A DNA stretch of 64,000 nt from Erinaceus europaeus (GCF_950295315.1 NC_080168.1:71476008-71540007); one strand, 5' to 3'; numbered from the stretch's first letter, positions 23,700-33,524 are shown. A program made the numbers and translations. The notes: generated by a model not told the origin, from the letters alone.

Positions 23700-23816
23700 A
23701 AGGGCCTGGAGAGATTGCATAATGATTCTGTAAGTCTTTCCTGCCTGAGGCTTTGAGATCCCAGGTTCAATCCCCAGCACCATCAGAAGCCAGAGCTGAG
23801 CAGTGCTCTGTGCTCC
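23700..23816 (+). mobile_element. SINE type D
   Basis: GGGCCTGGAGAGATTGCATAATG to GAGCAGTGCTCTGTG; the tail has become a CTTC repeat. Confidence 0.9.
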
Positions 23817-23926
23817 TTCCTTCCTTCCTTCCTTCCTTCCTTCCTTCCTTCCTTCCTTCCTTCCTTCCTTCTTTCCTTCCTCCCTCCCTTTCTTTCTCTT
23901 TGTCTCTTTCTTTCTTTATCTCTCTA
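23813..23926. repeat. (CCTT)n microsatellite
   Basis: About 15 CCTT units, then TTTC/CTCT variants. Confidence 0.95.
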
Positions 23927-23927
23927 T

Positions 23928-24190
23928 CAGGATGATCTCACTCATAGACAGAAGTTGAAAAACAAGATCAGAAGGGAAAACACTAAGCAGAACTTGGACT
24001 GGAGCTGTTGTATTGCACCAAAGTAAAAGACTCTGGGGTAGGGGGTAAGGTTCAAGTCTTGGAATATGATGGCAGAGGAGGGCTTAGTGGAGGTTGTATT
24101 GTTATGTGGAAATGTTATGCATGTGCAAACTATTGTATTATCTGTCAACTGTAAACCACTAACCTCCCAATAAAGAAATAAAAAAAAAAG
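23928..24190 (+). mobile_element. L1 3' end, short-3'UTR lineage, sense to CRYL1
   Basis: Starts at the ORF2 stop region (GATGATCTCACTCATAGACAG) and ends about 240 bases later with AATAAA at 24169-24174 and an A-tail. It lacks the 2-kb 3' extension. Confidence 0.85.
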
Positions 24191-24796
24191 AAGCTAGAAA
24201 AAAATTAATAAAAAAAAACAGAAAAGATAGGCAGTGGAGGGGTTGATGAGGAGACTCAACTGGCCTCATAAAGGCACAGTGTGGTGATACAGAAATCTAC
24301 ACCTGGGGCGCTGGGATCCACCAGCCCCTCATTCGTGAGTATTGATCTGTTCACAGGTCTGTCTGGTGCTGGCTGTCACCCTGACTATTCAACTGGTTGC
24401 TTCATCTTGCTAATCGATTTCCCTCTCCACACAGGGCTGAACTTGGCTTTGTCTGAGTTTGTTGGTTAGACATTTGAGAGGCCTGGAAGGCTGCCCCAGG
24501 TGTGAATTCAGTACAGGGGTGGGGGTGAGGGGCAACTGGCAGTCACCTTGCTAGGTTTCTGACAGCAACTGGCTGGAAACCAAATTGTCCTTTCCTGAAC
24601 TACGTTCCTATCAGCTTAGGTGAAGGTAACAGTGCCGAAGCTGAATCAAACCCTCTGCTCTGGGCTGTGTCTCTGTCACTCTGAACCCCCAGTTATGGGC
24701 ATTCTGGAGAGAAGACAGGGCAGTGATTGGCCCAAGCCCATCCTCAGTGACAAGTGGACAATCTTGCTTCTGTGGTGTATTTCAATGGTATATTTT
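24191..24796. other. Intron 2 sequence without recognised repeats
   Basis: GC-moderate single-copy-looking text. No splice-bounded open frame is seen. Confidence 0.5.
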
Positions 24797-24950
24797 TCCA
24801 TCTGGGAAGTGGCACAGTGGATAAAGCATTAGACTCTCAAACATGGAGTCCCAGGTTTGATCCCCAAAAGTGTATGTGCCAGAGTGATGCTCTGATATTC
24901 TCCCCCTCCTTCTACTTCTCCTGTAAATAAATAAAATCTTGAAAAAATAT
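24797..24950 (+). mobile_element. SINE type C
   Basis: CATCTGGGAAGTGGCACAGTG to GTAAATAAATAAAATCTTG. Confidence 0.92.
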
Positions 24951-24952
24951 AT

Positions 24953-25232
24953 GAACCAAGCTGAGTGCACACATTACCATGTGGGAGGACCTGGGTTCCA
25001 GCCCTGTACCCTACCTGTAAGGGGGATGCTTCATGAGTGGTGAAGCAGGTCCGCAGGGGTCTTTCTTTCTCTTTCCCTCTCTATCTCTTCCTTTGCTCTC
25101 AATTTCTCTCTGTCCTATCAAATAAAACAGAAAAAACAAAGCCAAAAATGGCTGCTAGGAGTTCTGGATTAATAGTGCTGACACCGAGCCCTAGTGATAA
25201 CCGTGGTTGGGGGGGGGGAAGAAAAAAATATA
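24953..25232 (+). mobile_element. SINE type B head with the long 3' module
   Basis: GAGTGCACACATTACCATGTG, GAGTGGTGAAGCAGGTCCGC, then GGCTGCTAGGAGTTCTGG and CCCTAGTGATAACCG. Confidence 0.88.
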
Positions 25233-25284
25233 TATGTATATTTCACTAGGAGGTGTTGACCTAAATAATTATTATTATTTCTTG

Positions 25285-25543
25285 TCACCTCGGTAAGTCA
25301 CTGGACTTGCTGCTTGTGTGGCTCCACTGATCCTGGTGGCCATTTTTTTCTTTCTTTCTGTTAGAGGCTATGAGAGATAAATAGAGAGGGAGAGACAGAG
25401 ATAGAGATAAATAGATAGATGATAGATAGAGTGAGAGGAACGATATCTGGAGCACTGCTTCACTGCTTGGGGGCTTAAACCCAGGGCCTAGTACATGGTA
25501 GTGTGTGTGCTCTACTGAGTGAACCAGGAACCTGTGCCCCGGT
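25285..25543 (-). mobile_element. SINE type B/F
   Basis: GATCCTGGTGGCCATTTTTTT, a GATA-rich tract at 25395-25430, CACTGCTTCACTGCTTGGGG and TGTGCTCTACTGAGTG. Confidence 0.82.
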
Positions 25544-25552
25544 GACTACATT

Positions 25553-25724
25553 TTAAAAGATTTGTTTATTTTACATAAGATAAAGTTGCATATGAAAGAG
25601 TGAGAGAGGTAGTGCAGGAGGGAGGGAAGCCAGAGCCCCTCTCTGGGACATACGGTGCCGGCAATTGGACCAGAAGCTTGAGGCTTGCAAGTCCAGTGTT
25701 CTATCAGTTGAGCTTTCCCCTTGA
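25553..25724 (-). mobile_element. SINE type E/C, diverged
   Basis: AAGAGTGAGAGAGGTAGTGC, then CTTGCAAGTCCAGTGTTCTATCAG. Confidence 0.65.
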
Positions 25725-25973
25725 CCATTATATAATGGTTATTTTATCAGCATAGTGGTTTTACTTGGAGATAGCAAGATGGCAGCGTAGAACAAGTGAC
25801 ATATATGGTACAGCATGGCAGAAGCTAAAGGCAAGCTGTATATGTCAAGGAGAGGAAGACACTGCACAGAGAACTGCTATTTGGTGGAAGGAACACTGGC
25901 AGAAAGGGAGCCTTCAGACTGGCCAAAGGCTGCTATGGACTGAATTTCTGGGTCTATAATAGACACTGAGTAG
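25725..25973. other. Intron 2 sequence, unassigned
   Basis: Contains GCAAGATGGCAGCGTAG, a form also seen at L1 5' ends, but nothing more supports that. Confidence 0.4.
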
Positions 25974-26129
25974 AGGCTGGGGAGATAGCATAGTGATCGG
26001 CAAAAGACTTCCATGACGGAGGCTCCGAAGTCCTAGGCACAAGCCCTGGCACTACCATAAGTCAGAGCTGTGCGGTGTTCTGGTAAATAAATAAAATAAA
26101 ATAAAATAAAGGTAAATAAATAGATAAAA
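25974..26129 (+). mobile_element. SINE type D
   Basis: GAGGCTGGGGAGATAGCATAG to GTTCTGGTAAATAAATAAAA with an (AAAAT)n tail. Confidence 0.92.
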
Positions 26130-26255
26130 GATGGACCCTGAGTGGTAAGGTCCAAGAGCTCCCCCTGCTGGCCCCCCAACGCTATTGTGAATGAGGTTGC
26201 TTTTATTAAGTTGTACAGGTATCCTTCCTTCCTTTCCTTTAAAAAAAATTATATT

Positions 26256-26327
26256 CTTACTTATTCATTTTTTATAGAGACAGAAACTGAGAGGGAGGGA
26301 GGGATATGGAAAAAGAGAAACACTGTA
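26256..26327 (-). mobile_element. SINE type B, tail half (interrupted)
   Basis: TTTTTTATAGAGACAGAAACTGAGAGG; it resumes at 26496. Confidence 0.75.
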
Positions 26328-26495
26328 GGGCTGGATAGTGGTGCTGCTGCTTGAGTGCACACACAGCAGTTCCGAAGGACCTAGCTTCAAGCCCCTGGTC
26401 CTTACCTGCAGTAGGAAAGCTTCACAAGTGGTGAAGCAGCGGCACAGGTGATTCTCTTTCTCCCTCTCTGTCTCCCGTTCCTTCGCAATTTCTCT
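26328..26495 (+). mobile_element. SINE type B inserted in an inverted type B
   Basis: GGGCTGGATAGTGGTGCTGC to CAATTTCTCT. GAGAAACACTGTA and GAGAAACACTTGCA mark the ends. Confidence 0.82.
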
Positions 26496-26588
26496 GAGAA
26501 ACACTTGCAACACAGTGCAGACTGGGGCTTTGAACCCAGGCCCTTACACATGTGTTTGCTCTACTGGACGCACCCCCACCCGGCCCCC
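26496..26588 (-). mobile_element. SINE type B, head half
   Basis: GGGGCTTTGAACCCAGGCCC to CACCCCCACCCGGCCCCC. Confidence 0.75.
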
Positions 26589-26741
26589 ATTCTCTCCAGT
26601 CTTGAACTTTTATGTAAGTCCCTGGGTTCATTCCCCAACAAAACAAAACAAACAGCAACAAAACACCCCCTAAAGAAAGAAAAAGAATCAAGTTAAAACA
26701 TTTAAATTCTAGTTAAAGTAAATGAAAACAGTGTCTTTTTC

Positions 26742-26900
26742 ATTTTAACATTTTATTTATTTATTTATTTATTTTGGATACAGACAGAAGTTGAGGGAGA
26801 AAGAGGAAATAGGGAGGGAGGGAAAGAAGGAGAGAGTGTGTTGTAGCACTGTTTCACAATTCATGAAGCTCCCCCCCCCCCCGCAAGTGGGAACTGGGTT
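26742..26900 (-). mobile_element. SINE type B, tail half (interrupted)
   Basis: (TTTA)n, GATACAGACAGAAGTTGAGG and CACAATTCATGAAGCTCCCC; it resumes at 27136. Confidence 0.8.
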
Positions 26901-27135
26901 TTATTTTCCCTTTTGTTGCCCTTTTTTATTGTTGTAGTTATTATTATTGTTGTTACTGATTCATTGTTAGATAGGACAGAGAGAAATGGAGAGAGGAGGG
27001 GAAGACAGAGAGGGGGAGAGAAAGACACGGACAGACCTGCTTCACCGCCTGTGAAGCGACTCCCCTGCAGGTGGGGAGCCAGGGGCTTGAACCTTGTGCT
27101 TCATGCTACCTGCCCTTAACCAGCTGTGCTATCCT
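26901..27135 (-). mobile_element. SINE type A nested in type B
   Basis: TTTTCCCTTTTGTTGCCC to AGCTGTGCTATCC. GAACTGGGTT (26891-26900) and GAACTGGGGG (27136-27145) flank it. Confidence 0.92.
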
Positions 27136-27203
27136 GAACTGGGGGTTTCAACCATTGAAATGCATTGTAATGTGTGCGCTCAATTGGGTCACCACTTGGC
27201 CCC
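27136..27203 (-). mobile_element. SINE type B, head half
   Basis: GTGTGCGCTCAATTGGGTCACCACTTGGCCCC completes the copy begun at 26742. Confidence 0.8.
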
Positions 27204-27290
27204 TCCCCTCCCCTCCCCTCCCCTCCCCTCCCCTCCCCTCCCCTCCCCTCCCCTCCCCTCCCCTCCCCTCTCCTCTCCTCTCCTCTCTTT
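27200..27290. repeat. (CCCCT)n then (CTCCT)n minisatellite
   Basis: About 14 CCCCT units followed by four TCTCC units. The minus strand is an unbroken series of G4 runs. Confidence 0.95.
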
Positions 27291-27721
27291 TCTTCTTTCT
27301 CCCTTTCAGGCTCTTACTGTTTATTTGGGGAAAAGGAGTTCTCCAGGAGCAGTGGATTCATGCAGATGTGAAGTCCAAGCGAACATTCTAGCAGAAAGAA
27401 AAAGCAAAGTAAAGAAAAACAAAAGTAAAGAAAAAGTCTTGTCCTCAGTGACTTGTCTCCTCTTTCCAGAAATGGAGATTTTGTCTGAAGGCAGATGATT
27501 GAGTGCTGGTGCTAGCCTGCCCTCTAGAGGTGGAGCTGGTGCAGTGCAGCTGTAACCCCTGTGCACCTTGAGACTGGTGTGGTGGGATGGGAGAGGGTGC
27601 TGCTGGGGCTTGGTGGGTGGCGGATGGGCGGACTTGTGAACTTGAGAACACCAGACACTCTCCTTAGACCTCTGGTCCTCCAGAATGGCTCCCCTTGGGG
27701 CTTCTGGACATGGCTGATAGA
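27291..27721. other. Intron 2 sequence without recognised repeats
   Basis: Starts with worn SINE-like text (CCAGGAGCAGTGGATTCATG near 27341); the rest is GC-rich and unrecognised. Confidence 0.45.
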
Positions 27722-27884
27722 CGGTGAGAGACAGAGATAGAGAAGGAGAAAGACACAACAGTGCCCCAAGGCATGTGAAGTTTCCGCTCTGCTGGCGCCC
27801 CCATGTAGTGGCCGGGGCCTCAAGCTCGCATCCGGGTGTCCCATGGTGTGTGTTCTACCAGGTGACTCACCTACCCGCCCCCTT
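27722..27884 (-). mobile_element. SINE type F
   Basis: AGACACAACAGTGCCCCAAG, CCCCATGTAGTGGCCGGGGC and GTTCTACCAGGTGACTC. Confidence 0.85.
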
Positions 27885-28011
27885 TCTAGATTTTAAAATT
27901 GCTTAACAAGAATTAGTGTGAAAAGAAACTCATTCGAGACTAGAAACTGGGGTACTGTATTAGATTTTGTTTCCTATTCTTCTATGACAGTAAATAAATA
28001 GTATGTCTATA

Positions 28012-28120
28012 TATTTGTTTATTTATTTATTTAATCCCCTCCAGAACCCTGCTCAGCTGACTTTGGGTGGTGCCAGAGATTGAATCTGGGACCTCTGGTG
28101 CCTCAGCCAGCAAATAGGTT
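28012..28120 (-). mobile_element. SINE type D
   Basis: (TTTA)n, CCTGCTCAGCTGACTTTGG, GGGACCTCTGGTGCCTCAG. Confidence 0.82.
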
Positions 28121-28199
28121 TGAATGGAAGTGATATTTTGTTAGGTAGTATCACACAGTTCTTTTTAAATGTTTTTTATTTATATAAAAGTATTTTTTT

Positions 28200-28478
28200 G
28201 GGAGTTGGGCGGTAGCGCAGCGGGTTAAGCGCAGGTGGTGTGAAGTGCAAGGACCGGTGTAAGAATCCCGGTTCGAGCCGCTGGCTCCCACCTGCAGGGG
28301 AGTCACTTCACAAGTGGTGAAGCAGGTCTGCAGGTGTCTATCTTTCTCAACCCCTCTCTGTCTTCCCCTCTTCTCTCCATTTCTCTCTGTCCTATCAAAC
28401 AACGATGACATCAATAATAACTACAACAATAAAACAAGGGCAACAAAAAGGGAATAAATAAATATTAACAAAACTTAA
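28200..28478 (+). mobile_element. SINE type A
   Basis: GGGAGTTGGGCGGTAGCGCAG to AAGGGAATAAATAAATATTA. Confidence 0.95.
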
Positions 28479-28568
28479 AAAGGTTTTTTTCTTATTTATT
28501 TTGAATAGAGATAGAAATTGAGAGGGAAGGGGAAGTTAGGGGGGAGAGAAAGAAGGAGGGAGAGAGGG
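28479..28568 (-). mobile_element. SINE type B tail fragment
   Basis: TTATTTTGAATAGAGATAGAAATTGAGAGG, cut by the next insertion. Confidence 0.7.
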
Positions 28569-28856
28569 AGTCGGGCTGTAGCTCAGCGGGTTAAGCGCAG
28601 ATGGCACAAAGCACAAGGACTGGCTTAAGGATCCCGGTTCACACCCCCGGCTCCCCACCTGCAGGGGAGTCGCTTCACAGGCGGTGAAGCAGGTCCGCAG
28701 GTGTCTATCTTTCTCTCCCCTTCTCTGTCTCCCCCTCCTCTCTCCATTTCTCTCTCTGTCCTATCCAACATCGACGACATCGATAACTACAACAATAAAA
28801 CAACAAGGGCAACAAAAGGGAATAAATAAATAAATATTTAAAAAAATTTAAAAAAA
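28569..28856 (+). mobile_element. SINE type A
   Basis: GTCGGGCTGTAGCTCAGCGG to AAGGGAATAAATAAATAAAT; close to consensus. Confidence 0.95.
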
Positions 28857-28997
28857 GGAGAGAAATTGTGTTGATTAGTCCTATAAATCAGTGCACTAAA
28901 TGAGATTATTTTTCTTTTTATTGTCATTTCTTCTTTCCTTCATTCTTTGCTTTTCCTTCTTTCCTCTTTCTTTCCTTCTTTTGCCTCTCTCTCCCTC

Positions 28998-29296
28998 TTT
29001 TGCCTCCAGGGTTATTGCTGGGGCAAGTGCCTGCACTACTAATCCACTGTTCTGGTGGCCATTTTCCCCCATTGTTATTGTTGCTGTTATTGTTGTTGTT
29101 GGATAGGACAGAGAGAAATTGAGAAAGGAGGGGGAGACAGAGATGGGAGAGAAAGACACCTGCAGAGCTGCTTCACCTTCTGTGAAGTGACTACCCTGCA
29201 GGTGGGGAGCCAGGGGGCTGTAATCAGGATCCTTACGCCAGTCCTTGCGCTTCACACCACCTGTGCTTAACCCGCTCTGCTACCACCCGACTCCCA
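28998..29296 (-). mobile_element. SINE type A, long form
   Basis: TTTGCCTCCAGGGTTATTGC to CTCTGCTACCACCCGACTCC. A C/T-rich run at 28920-28997 precedes it. Confidence 0.93.
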
Positions 29297-29299
29297 AAA

Positions 29300-29431
29300 T
29301 CTTGATTAATTTATTTGATGAAAGTGGGGGAGAGAGACAGCACAGCTTTGTTCCATGCAGTGCTGGGAATTGAACCCAGGTCCTCATGTGTGCAAGCCCA
29401 GTCCTCCTCACTGAACCACCTTTCTGGACCC
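29300..29431 (-). mobile_element. SINE type D-like
   Basis: GTGCTGGGAATTGAACCCAGG and CACTGAACCACCTTTCTGG. Confidence 0.75.
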
Positions 29432-29476
29432 TGAGACCTTTTCTTCTTTGGTATCTCTGAGGTGAAGAGAGACTTT

Positions 29477-29651
29477 TAAAAAATTTCTTTATTTGGGAGT
29501 TAATGTTTTACGTTCAACAGTAAATACAATAGTTTGTACATGCATAACATTCCCCAGTTTCCCATATAACAATACAACCCCCACTAGGTCCTCTGTCATC
29601 CTTCTTGGACCTGTATTCTCCCCACCCACCCAGCCCAGAGTCTTTTACTGA
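29477..29651 (-). mobile_element. L1 3' end, short lineage
   Basis: The reverse of the last 170 bases of the copy at 23928 (CAATAGTTTGTACATGCATA, CAACCCCCACTAGGTCC). GAGAGACTTT flanks it (29467-29476; 29656-29665). Confidence 0.82.
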
Positions 29652-29820
29652 GGAGAGACTTTGTTTCTGCCTGAGTGGTTGTGGACTTATTTTCTTTGTT
29701 AAAGATAATAGGGAAATCTGTTTGTAATGTAGCACCTCTTTGCATTAAAAAACTTTCTTTTTAGCAGTAGGAGCAGCCAGAAAATTTGCTCTTTGTTTGT
29801 AGCTAAGACAAAATATAAAG

Positions 29821-30167
29821 TTTTTTTTTTTCCTCCTCCAGGGTTATTGCTGGGCTCGGTGCCTGCACCATGAATCCACCGCTCCTGTAGGCCATTTTTT
29901 CCCCCTTTTGTTGCCCTTGTAGCTTCGTTGTGGTTATTATTATTGCCCTTGTTGACACAATTCGTTGTTGGATAGGGCAGAGAGAAATGGAGAGAGGAGG
30001 GGAAGACAGAGAAGGGGAGAGAAAGATAGACACCTGCAGACCTGCTTCACCACCTGTGAAGCGACTCCCCTGCAGGTGGGGAGCCGGGGCTCGAACCGGG
30101 ATCCTTACGCCGGTCCCTGCGCTTTGCGCCACATGCGCTTAATCCACTGCGCCACTGACCGACCCCC
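29821..30167 (-). mobile_element. SINE type A, long form
   Basis: CCTCCAGGGTTATTGCTGGG to GCGCCACTGACCGACCCCC; AAAATATAAAG (29810-29820) and AAAATGTAAAG (30168-30178). Confidence 0.95.
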
Positions 30168-30189
30168 AAAATGTAAAGTTTTAAGAGAG

Positions 30190-30462
30190 AGATAAATGAG
30201 CCTCACTCGGTAACATGGATGTGTTATCATGCACATGGATCTGGATTTAAGTCCCTGATCTTCATCTGCAGGAGGGAAACTTCATAAGCTATGGAGCAGG
30301 GCTGCAGGTGACTCCCGCCCCCCTTTCTCCTTTTATTTTCCTGTCTTTTACCCTCTTAACAAAAATAATGACAGCTGGAAGCAGTGAAACTGTGCAGGCA
30401 CTGAACCCCAGCCATAATCCCAGTGGCCAAAACAGAAACAAAAAAGCAAATAAAACCCAAGC
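30190..30462 (+). mobile_element. SINE type B head with long 3' module
   Basis: GTTATCATGCACATGGATCTGG, GGGAAACTTCATAAGC, then GCAGGCACTGAACCCCAGCC. Confidence 0.82.
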
Positions 30463-31004
30463 AGCTACAATTAGTATAGATAACAGCACAAAGCCCAGCC
30501 AGCCCTGTTTGTGACAGCCTTGTTTGTGACAGGCCTCCTTCCCCCTCCCCCCAAGGGCTGGCTGGGGGCAAGAGAGAAGAACCACTGCATTCCATGGCTT
30601 GGCTTTTCACTTCTGAATAATTTTCTGCTGTGTGTATGCATGTAGCATGTGATACAGTGACCATGGGGCTGCAGGCCCCTCCTGCAAGTGGGACTAACAT
30701 GCTACAGTGACCATGGGGCTGCAGGCCTCTGGAGTCCCTGCTTCCTGTTTCGGGGGGAATCTGTATACCTAGTAGTGGAAGTCCTGGCTGGGGCGATAGT
30801 GCTGTTTTCCAGGCTGTGAGGAGCTGCCATACCTTTGGCTGCACCATTTGCCTTCCCCACTTCCCCACCCCCAACACACACATCTTCACGGGGTTCTGCC
30901 CTATGTGGAGGGCCTGCGGTGTGGTTTCCATGCCCAACTCTTGCATCAACGCCCACTTTTGTGTTTGAACTTGAGTGTGTGCTGATGGCCGCTCCCTTTT
31001 CCAG
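30463..31004. other. Intron 2 end, single-copy-looking, upstream of exon 3
   Basis: Contains two identical 25-base copies, starting TACAGTGACCATGGGG, at 30653-30677 and 30703-30727 (50-base period). It ends in the exon 3 acceptor CCCTTTTCCAG. Confidence 0.7.
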
Positions 31005-31131
31005 GAAGGAGTTGAAGCTGCTGGAGCAGGCGGGCTCTCTGAAGGGCTCCCTGGGCGCCCAGGAGCAGCTCGCCCTTATCCGCGGCTGCACGGACATTCG
31101 AGAAGCAGTAGAGGGCGCCATGCACATTCAG
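31005..31131 (+). CDS. CRYL1: CRYL1 exon 3, residues 51-92
   Basis: The first base completes the Arg codon left open by exon 2 (AG|G), and 42 full codons follow, ending exactly at a codon boundary. The peptide starts [16 protein letters not shown] and ends AVEGAMHIQ, closely matching human CRYL1, which has [16 protein letters not shown] and AVEGAMHIQ. It continues the Rossmann domain: a helix after the second beta strand, a short loop, then the strand and turn before the catalytic-side segment. The acceptor is CCCTTTTCCAG ending at 31004 and the donor is GTGAGT from 31132. The 127-base length and phase fit exon 2 without adjustment. Differences from human lie in the central loop ([12 protein letters not shown]), which tolerates change. 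Confidence 0.95.
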
Positions 31132-31199
31132 GTGAGTCCAGGCTGGGCCGGGCTGAGTAGATGCAACCCACAGGCTGGAATGGCCACTTCTCTCCTCTG

Positions 31200-31314
31200 T
31201 CTTCCCCTCCCCGTCTTCCCCCTCTTTTCTTTTCCTTTTGCCTTTCTTTTTTTTTGTCCTTTTCTCTTTCCTTTTCTTCCCTTACCTCTACTCCTTCTCC
31301 TCCCTTCCCTTTCT
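31200..31314. repeat. Pyrimidine-rich tract
   Basis: Almost only C and T for over 100 bases after exon 3, with scattered TTTTCC and CTTCC units. Confidence 0.8.
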
Positions 31315-31403
31315 TTTCCTAAGTACTGCTCAGCTCTGGCTTATGTTGGTATCAAAGATAGAGCCTGGGGAACTTGGAAGCTCACATATGGAAGTCCGTT
31401 TGC
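31315..31403 (-). mobile_element. SINE type D
   Basis: TACTGCTCAGCTCTGGCTTATG and AGAGCCTGGGGAACTTGG. Confidence 0.75.
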
Positions 31404-31430
31404 AGGCTGGGGAGATAGTATAATGGTTAT
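31404..31430 (+). mobile_element. SINE type D, first part
   Basis: GGCTGGGGAGATAGTATAATG; it resumes at 31643. Confidence 0.85.
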
Positions 31431-31642
31431 ATAAATAATTTTTTAAAAAAGTTAATTTACTAATTTATTTATTGGATAGAGACAGAAAAGAATAAGAGGG
31501 GAGGGAGAAATAAAAGAAAGACACCTGCAGACCTGCTTCATCACTTGCAAGGCTTCCCCTCTGCAGGTAAGGACTGGAGGCTTGAACCCAGGTCCATATG
31601 TGTGGTAACATGAGTGTTCTACTAGTTGTACCACTGCCTGGC
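31431..31642 (-). mobile_element. SINE type B nested in type D
   Basis: TTATTGGATAGAGACAGAAAAG, CTTCATCACTTGCAAGGCTT, ending CCACTGCCTGGCC. Confidence 0.9.
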
Positions 31643-31748
31643 CAATGCAAATGATTTTGGTGCCTGAGACTCTAAGGTCCCAGGTCCAACCCCCAGCCCT
31701 GCTACTACCCAGAGCTGAGGAGCACTGTGGTGAGGAAGAAAAGCACAA
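31643..31748 (+). mobile_element. SINE type D, second part
   Basis: GGTGCCTGAGACTCTAAGGTCCC to GAGGAGCACTGTGGTGAGG. Confidence 0.85.
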
Positions 31749-31835
31749 TAGCTGAGCTAGCTCCTATGTGTTCTGTGAAAGAAAATGCTCCTTACTTCTC
31801 CTTGAATGCCTGTGATCATATCATCTCCCAGAAGT

Positions 31836-32013
31836 GTTAGGCTTTTGAGATAGTTCCCCTGGTGGAGTGTCTACTTTGCTGTGTGTGAGGCCCTGGATTG
31901 GAGCCCCAGCACCCCCGTGGCAGCACCACGATGGCGCAGGGGAAGTTCTGTGGGTGATAGAGTGGCGCTGCTGGGGTCTCTCTCTCTCTCTTTCTCTCAA
32001 AAAATAAATAAAT
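31836..32013 (+). mobile_element. SINE type F
   Basis: GAGGCCCTGGATTGGAGCCC, GATAGAGTGGCGCTGCTGG and AAAAAATAAATAAATA. Confidence 0.88.
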
Positions 32014-32347
32014 AGGGGGCTGTGTGGTGGCGCAGCAGGTTAAGCGCACATGGCACGAAGCATAAGGACCCGCTTAAGGATCCCGGTTCATGCCCCCAGC
32101 TCCCTACCTGCAGGGCCGTTGCTTCACGGGCAGTGAAGCAGGTCTGCAGGTGCCCATCTTTCTCTCCCCCCCCTTTGTCTTCCCCTCCTCTCTCCATTTC
32201 TCTCTGTCCTATCCAACAACAAAGACAGTAATAACAACAACAACAACAATGATAAATAACAAGGGCAACAAAAGGGAAAAAATAACTTCCAGGGGCAGTG
32301 GGTTCGTATTGCAGGCACTGAGGTCCAGTTATAACCCTGGAGGCAAA
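32014..32347 (+). mobile_element. SINE type A, long form
   Basis: GGGGGCTGTGTGGTGGCGCAG to CAGTTATAACCCTGGAGGC. Confidence 0.94.
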
Positions 32348-32452
32348 ATAAAATAAAATTAAAAAATAAAAATTAAAAATAAATTAAAAATTAAAAATAA
32401 ATTAAAATTAAAAATAAATTAAAATAAATTAAAAAATAAATAAAAGAGTTAA
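32345..32452. repeat. A/T-rich (AAATTAAA)n expanded tail
   Basis: About 100 bases of AAATAAATTAAAA units that grew from the type A SINE tail. Confidence 0.9.
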
Positions 32453-33002
32453 AATCTGGGCTAGGGAGAATTTGTTCCCTACTGTTGCCCCAACAGTTGT
32501 GAAGAGAAACAGCTGGTGTCTGTATCTCATCTTCCCACAGAAGGAGACATCTGGTCCTAGCTTCCATATGCAACTGAGGAAAAATGTAAAGGTATCATCT
32601 TTCAGGTCTGTGACACTTATGTCCCCGTAGTGTCACTTAAACAGAGACAGGGCTGCCTTCTCACTCAGCTACTACAGGTCACTCACTTGCCCTCCCTGTA
32701 GGTTTGGGGTCAAATTCCTGTTGGTCACCTGCGGCAGCTCTGAGATTCAGGTCAGAGACAGGAAATGTCGGTTCTCTGTCTTCCTGGCTTGGAAATTTCA
32801 CTGGTTCTCTCATTCAGTGTGTGTTATAGGATTCCATGCCTATTCTCTCTCTCTCTCTCTCTCTTTTTCCTTCTCTTCATCCTTCTCTCTCTCTTTCCTC
32901 TCTCTCTGAAAGTCATATGAGACTGAAGTTTTAAAAGGAACCTGTTTCAGCTTTTTCTAGCATACTTGACACTGCTGTGAGAAGGAAAAATTTACATAAA
33001 TA
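32453..33002. other. Intron 3 sequence, mostly single-copy
   Basis: CT runs at 32847-32866 and 32884-32908; nothing coding. Confidence 0.5.
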
Positions 33003-33171
33003 TTTTGTTTAAATATTTTATTTATTTATGAGCAAGAGAGGGAGGGAGGGAGGGAGAGAGATGGGGAAATACAAAACATCATTCTGGCAACATGCAATGC
33101 CAGGGGATTGAACTCTGGACCTCATGCTAAGAGTTTGACCTATTATCTACTGCATTACTTCCTGGGCCACT
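33003..33171 (-). mobile_element. SINE type C
   Basis: TTTATTTATTTATGAGCAAGAG, TTGAACTCTGGACCTCATGC and TTACTTCCTGGGCC. Confidence 0.85.
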
Positions 33172-33179
33172 GAAACCAA

Positions 33180-33360
33180 TTTTTTTCCCAAAGATTTATT
33201 TGTTTATGAACATAAGACTTTCTTTCTCAGATACGGGAGGCAGAGAGAGTGAAATACCAGAGCACTGAAGCTTCCTCCAATAGGGTGGGGGCTGGGCTTG
33301 AACCTGGGTTGTGTATGTGGCAAAGCTGTGTACTCTCCCAAGTGAGCTATTTTGCTGGCC
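33180..33360 (-). mobile_element. SINE type E
   Basis: GAAGCTTCCTCCAATAGGG, GGGCTTGAACCTGGGTTGTG, AGTGAGCTATTTTGCTGGCC. Confidence 0.9.
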
Positions 33361-33374
33361 CTGAAGAAATGTTT

Positions 33375-33475
33375 TGGTGTTGTTGTTTTACCAGACCACT
33401 GCTAAGCTTTGCCTTCTGGTGGTGTTGGGTTTAAATCTTCAACTTTTGGTACCTCCGGCACAACCAGAATGTTAC
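33375..33475 (-). mobile_element. SINE type D, degraded
   Basis: ACCAGACCACTGCTAAGCTT and AACTTTTGGTACCTCCGGC fit a worn reversed type D. Confidence 0.5.
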
Positions 33476-33524
33476 CTTTCCAGTCTTATTTCTTTCTTTA
33501 GAGAGAAAAAAAAAGAAAAGAAAA

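Noticed and set aside
25765..25970. GCAAGATGGCAGCGTAG as the 5' end of a full-length L1
   Set aside because: No ORF1 or other L1 text follows; the resemblance is limited to a few bases.
30356..31434. Frames of 141-199 codons around CRYL1 exon 3 on both strands
   Set aside because: The plus frame is exon 3 read through into its introns; the minus frames are shadows of GC-rich sequence and a SINE.
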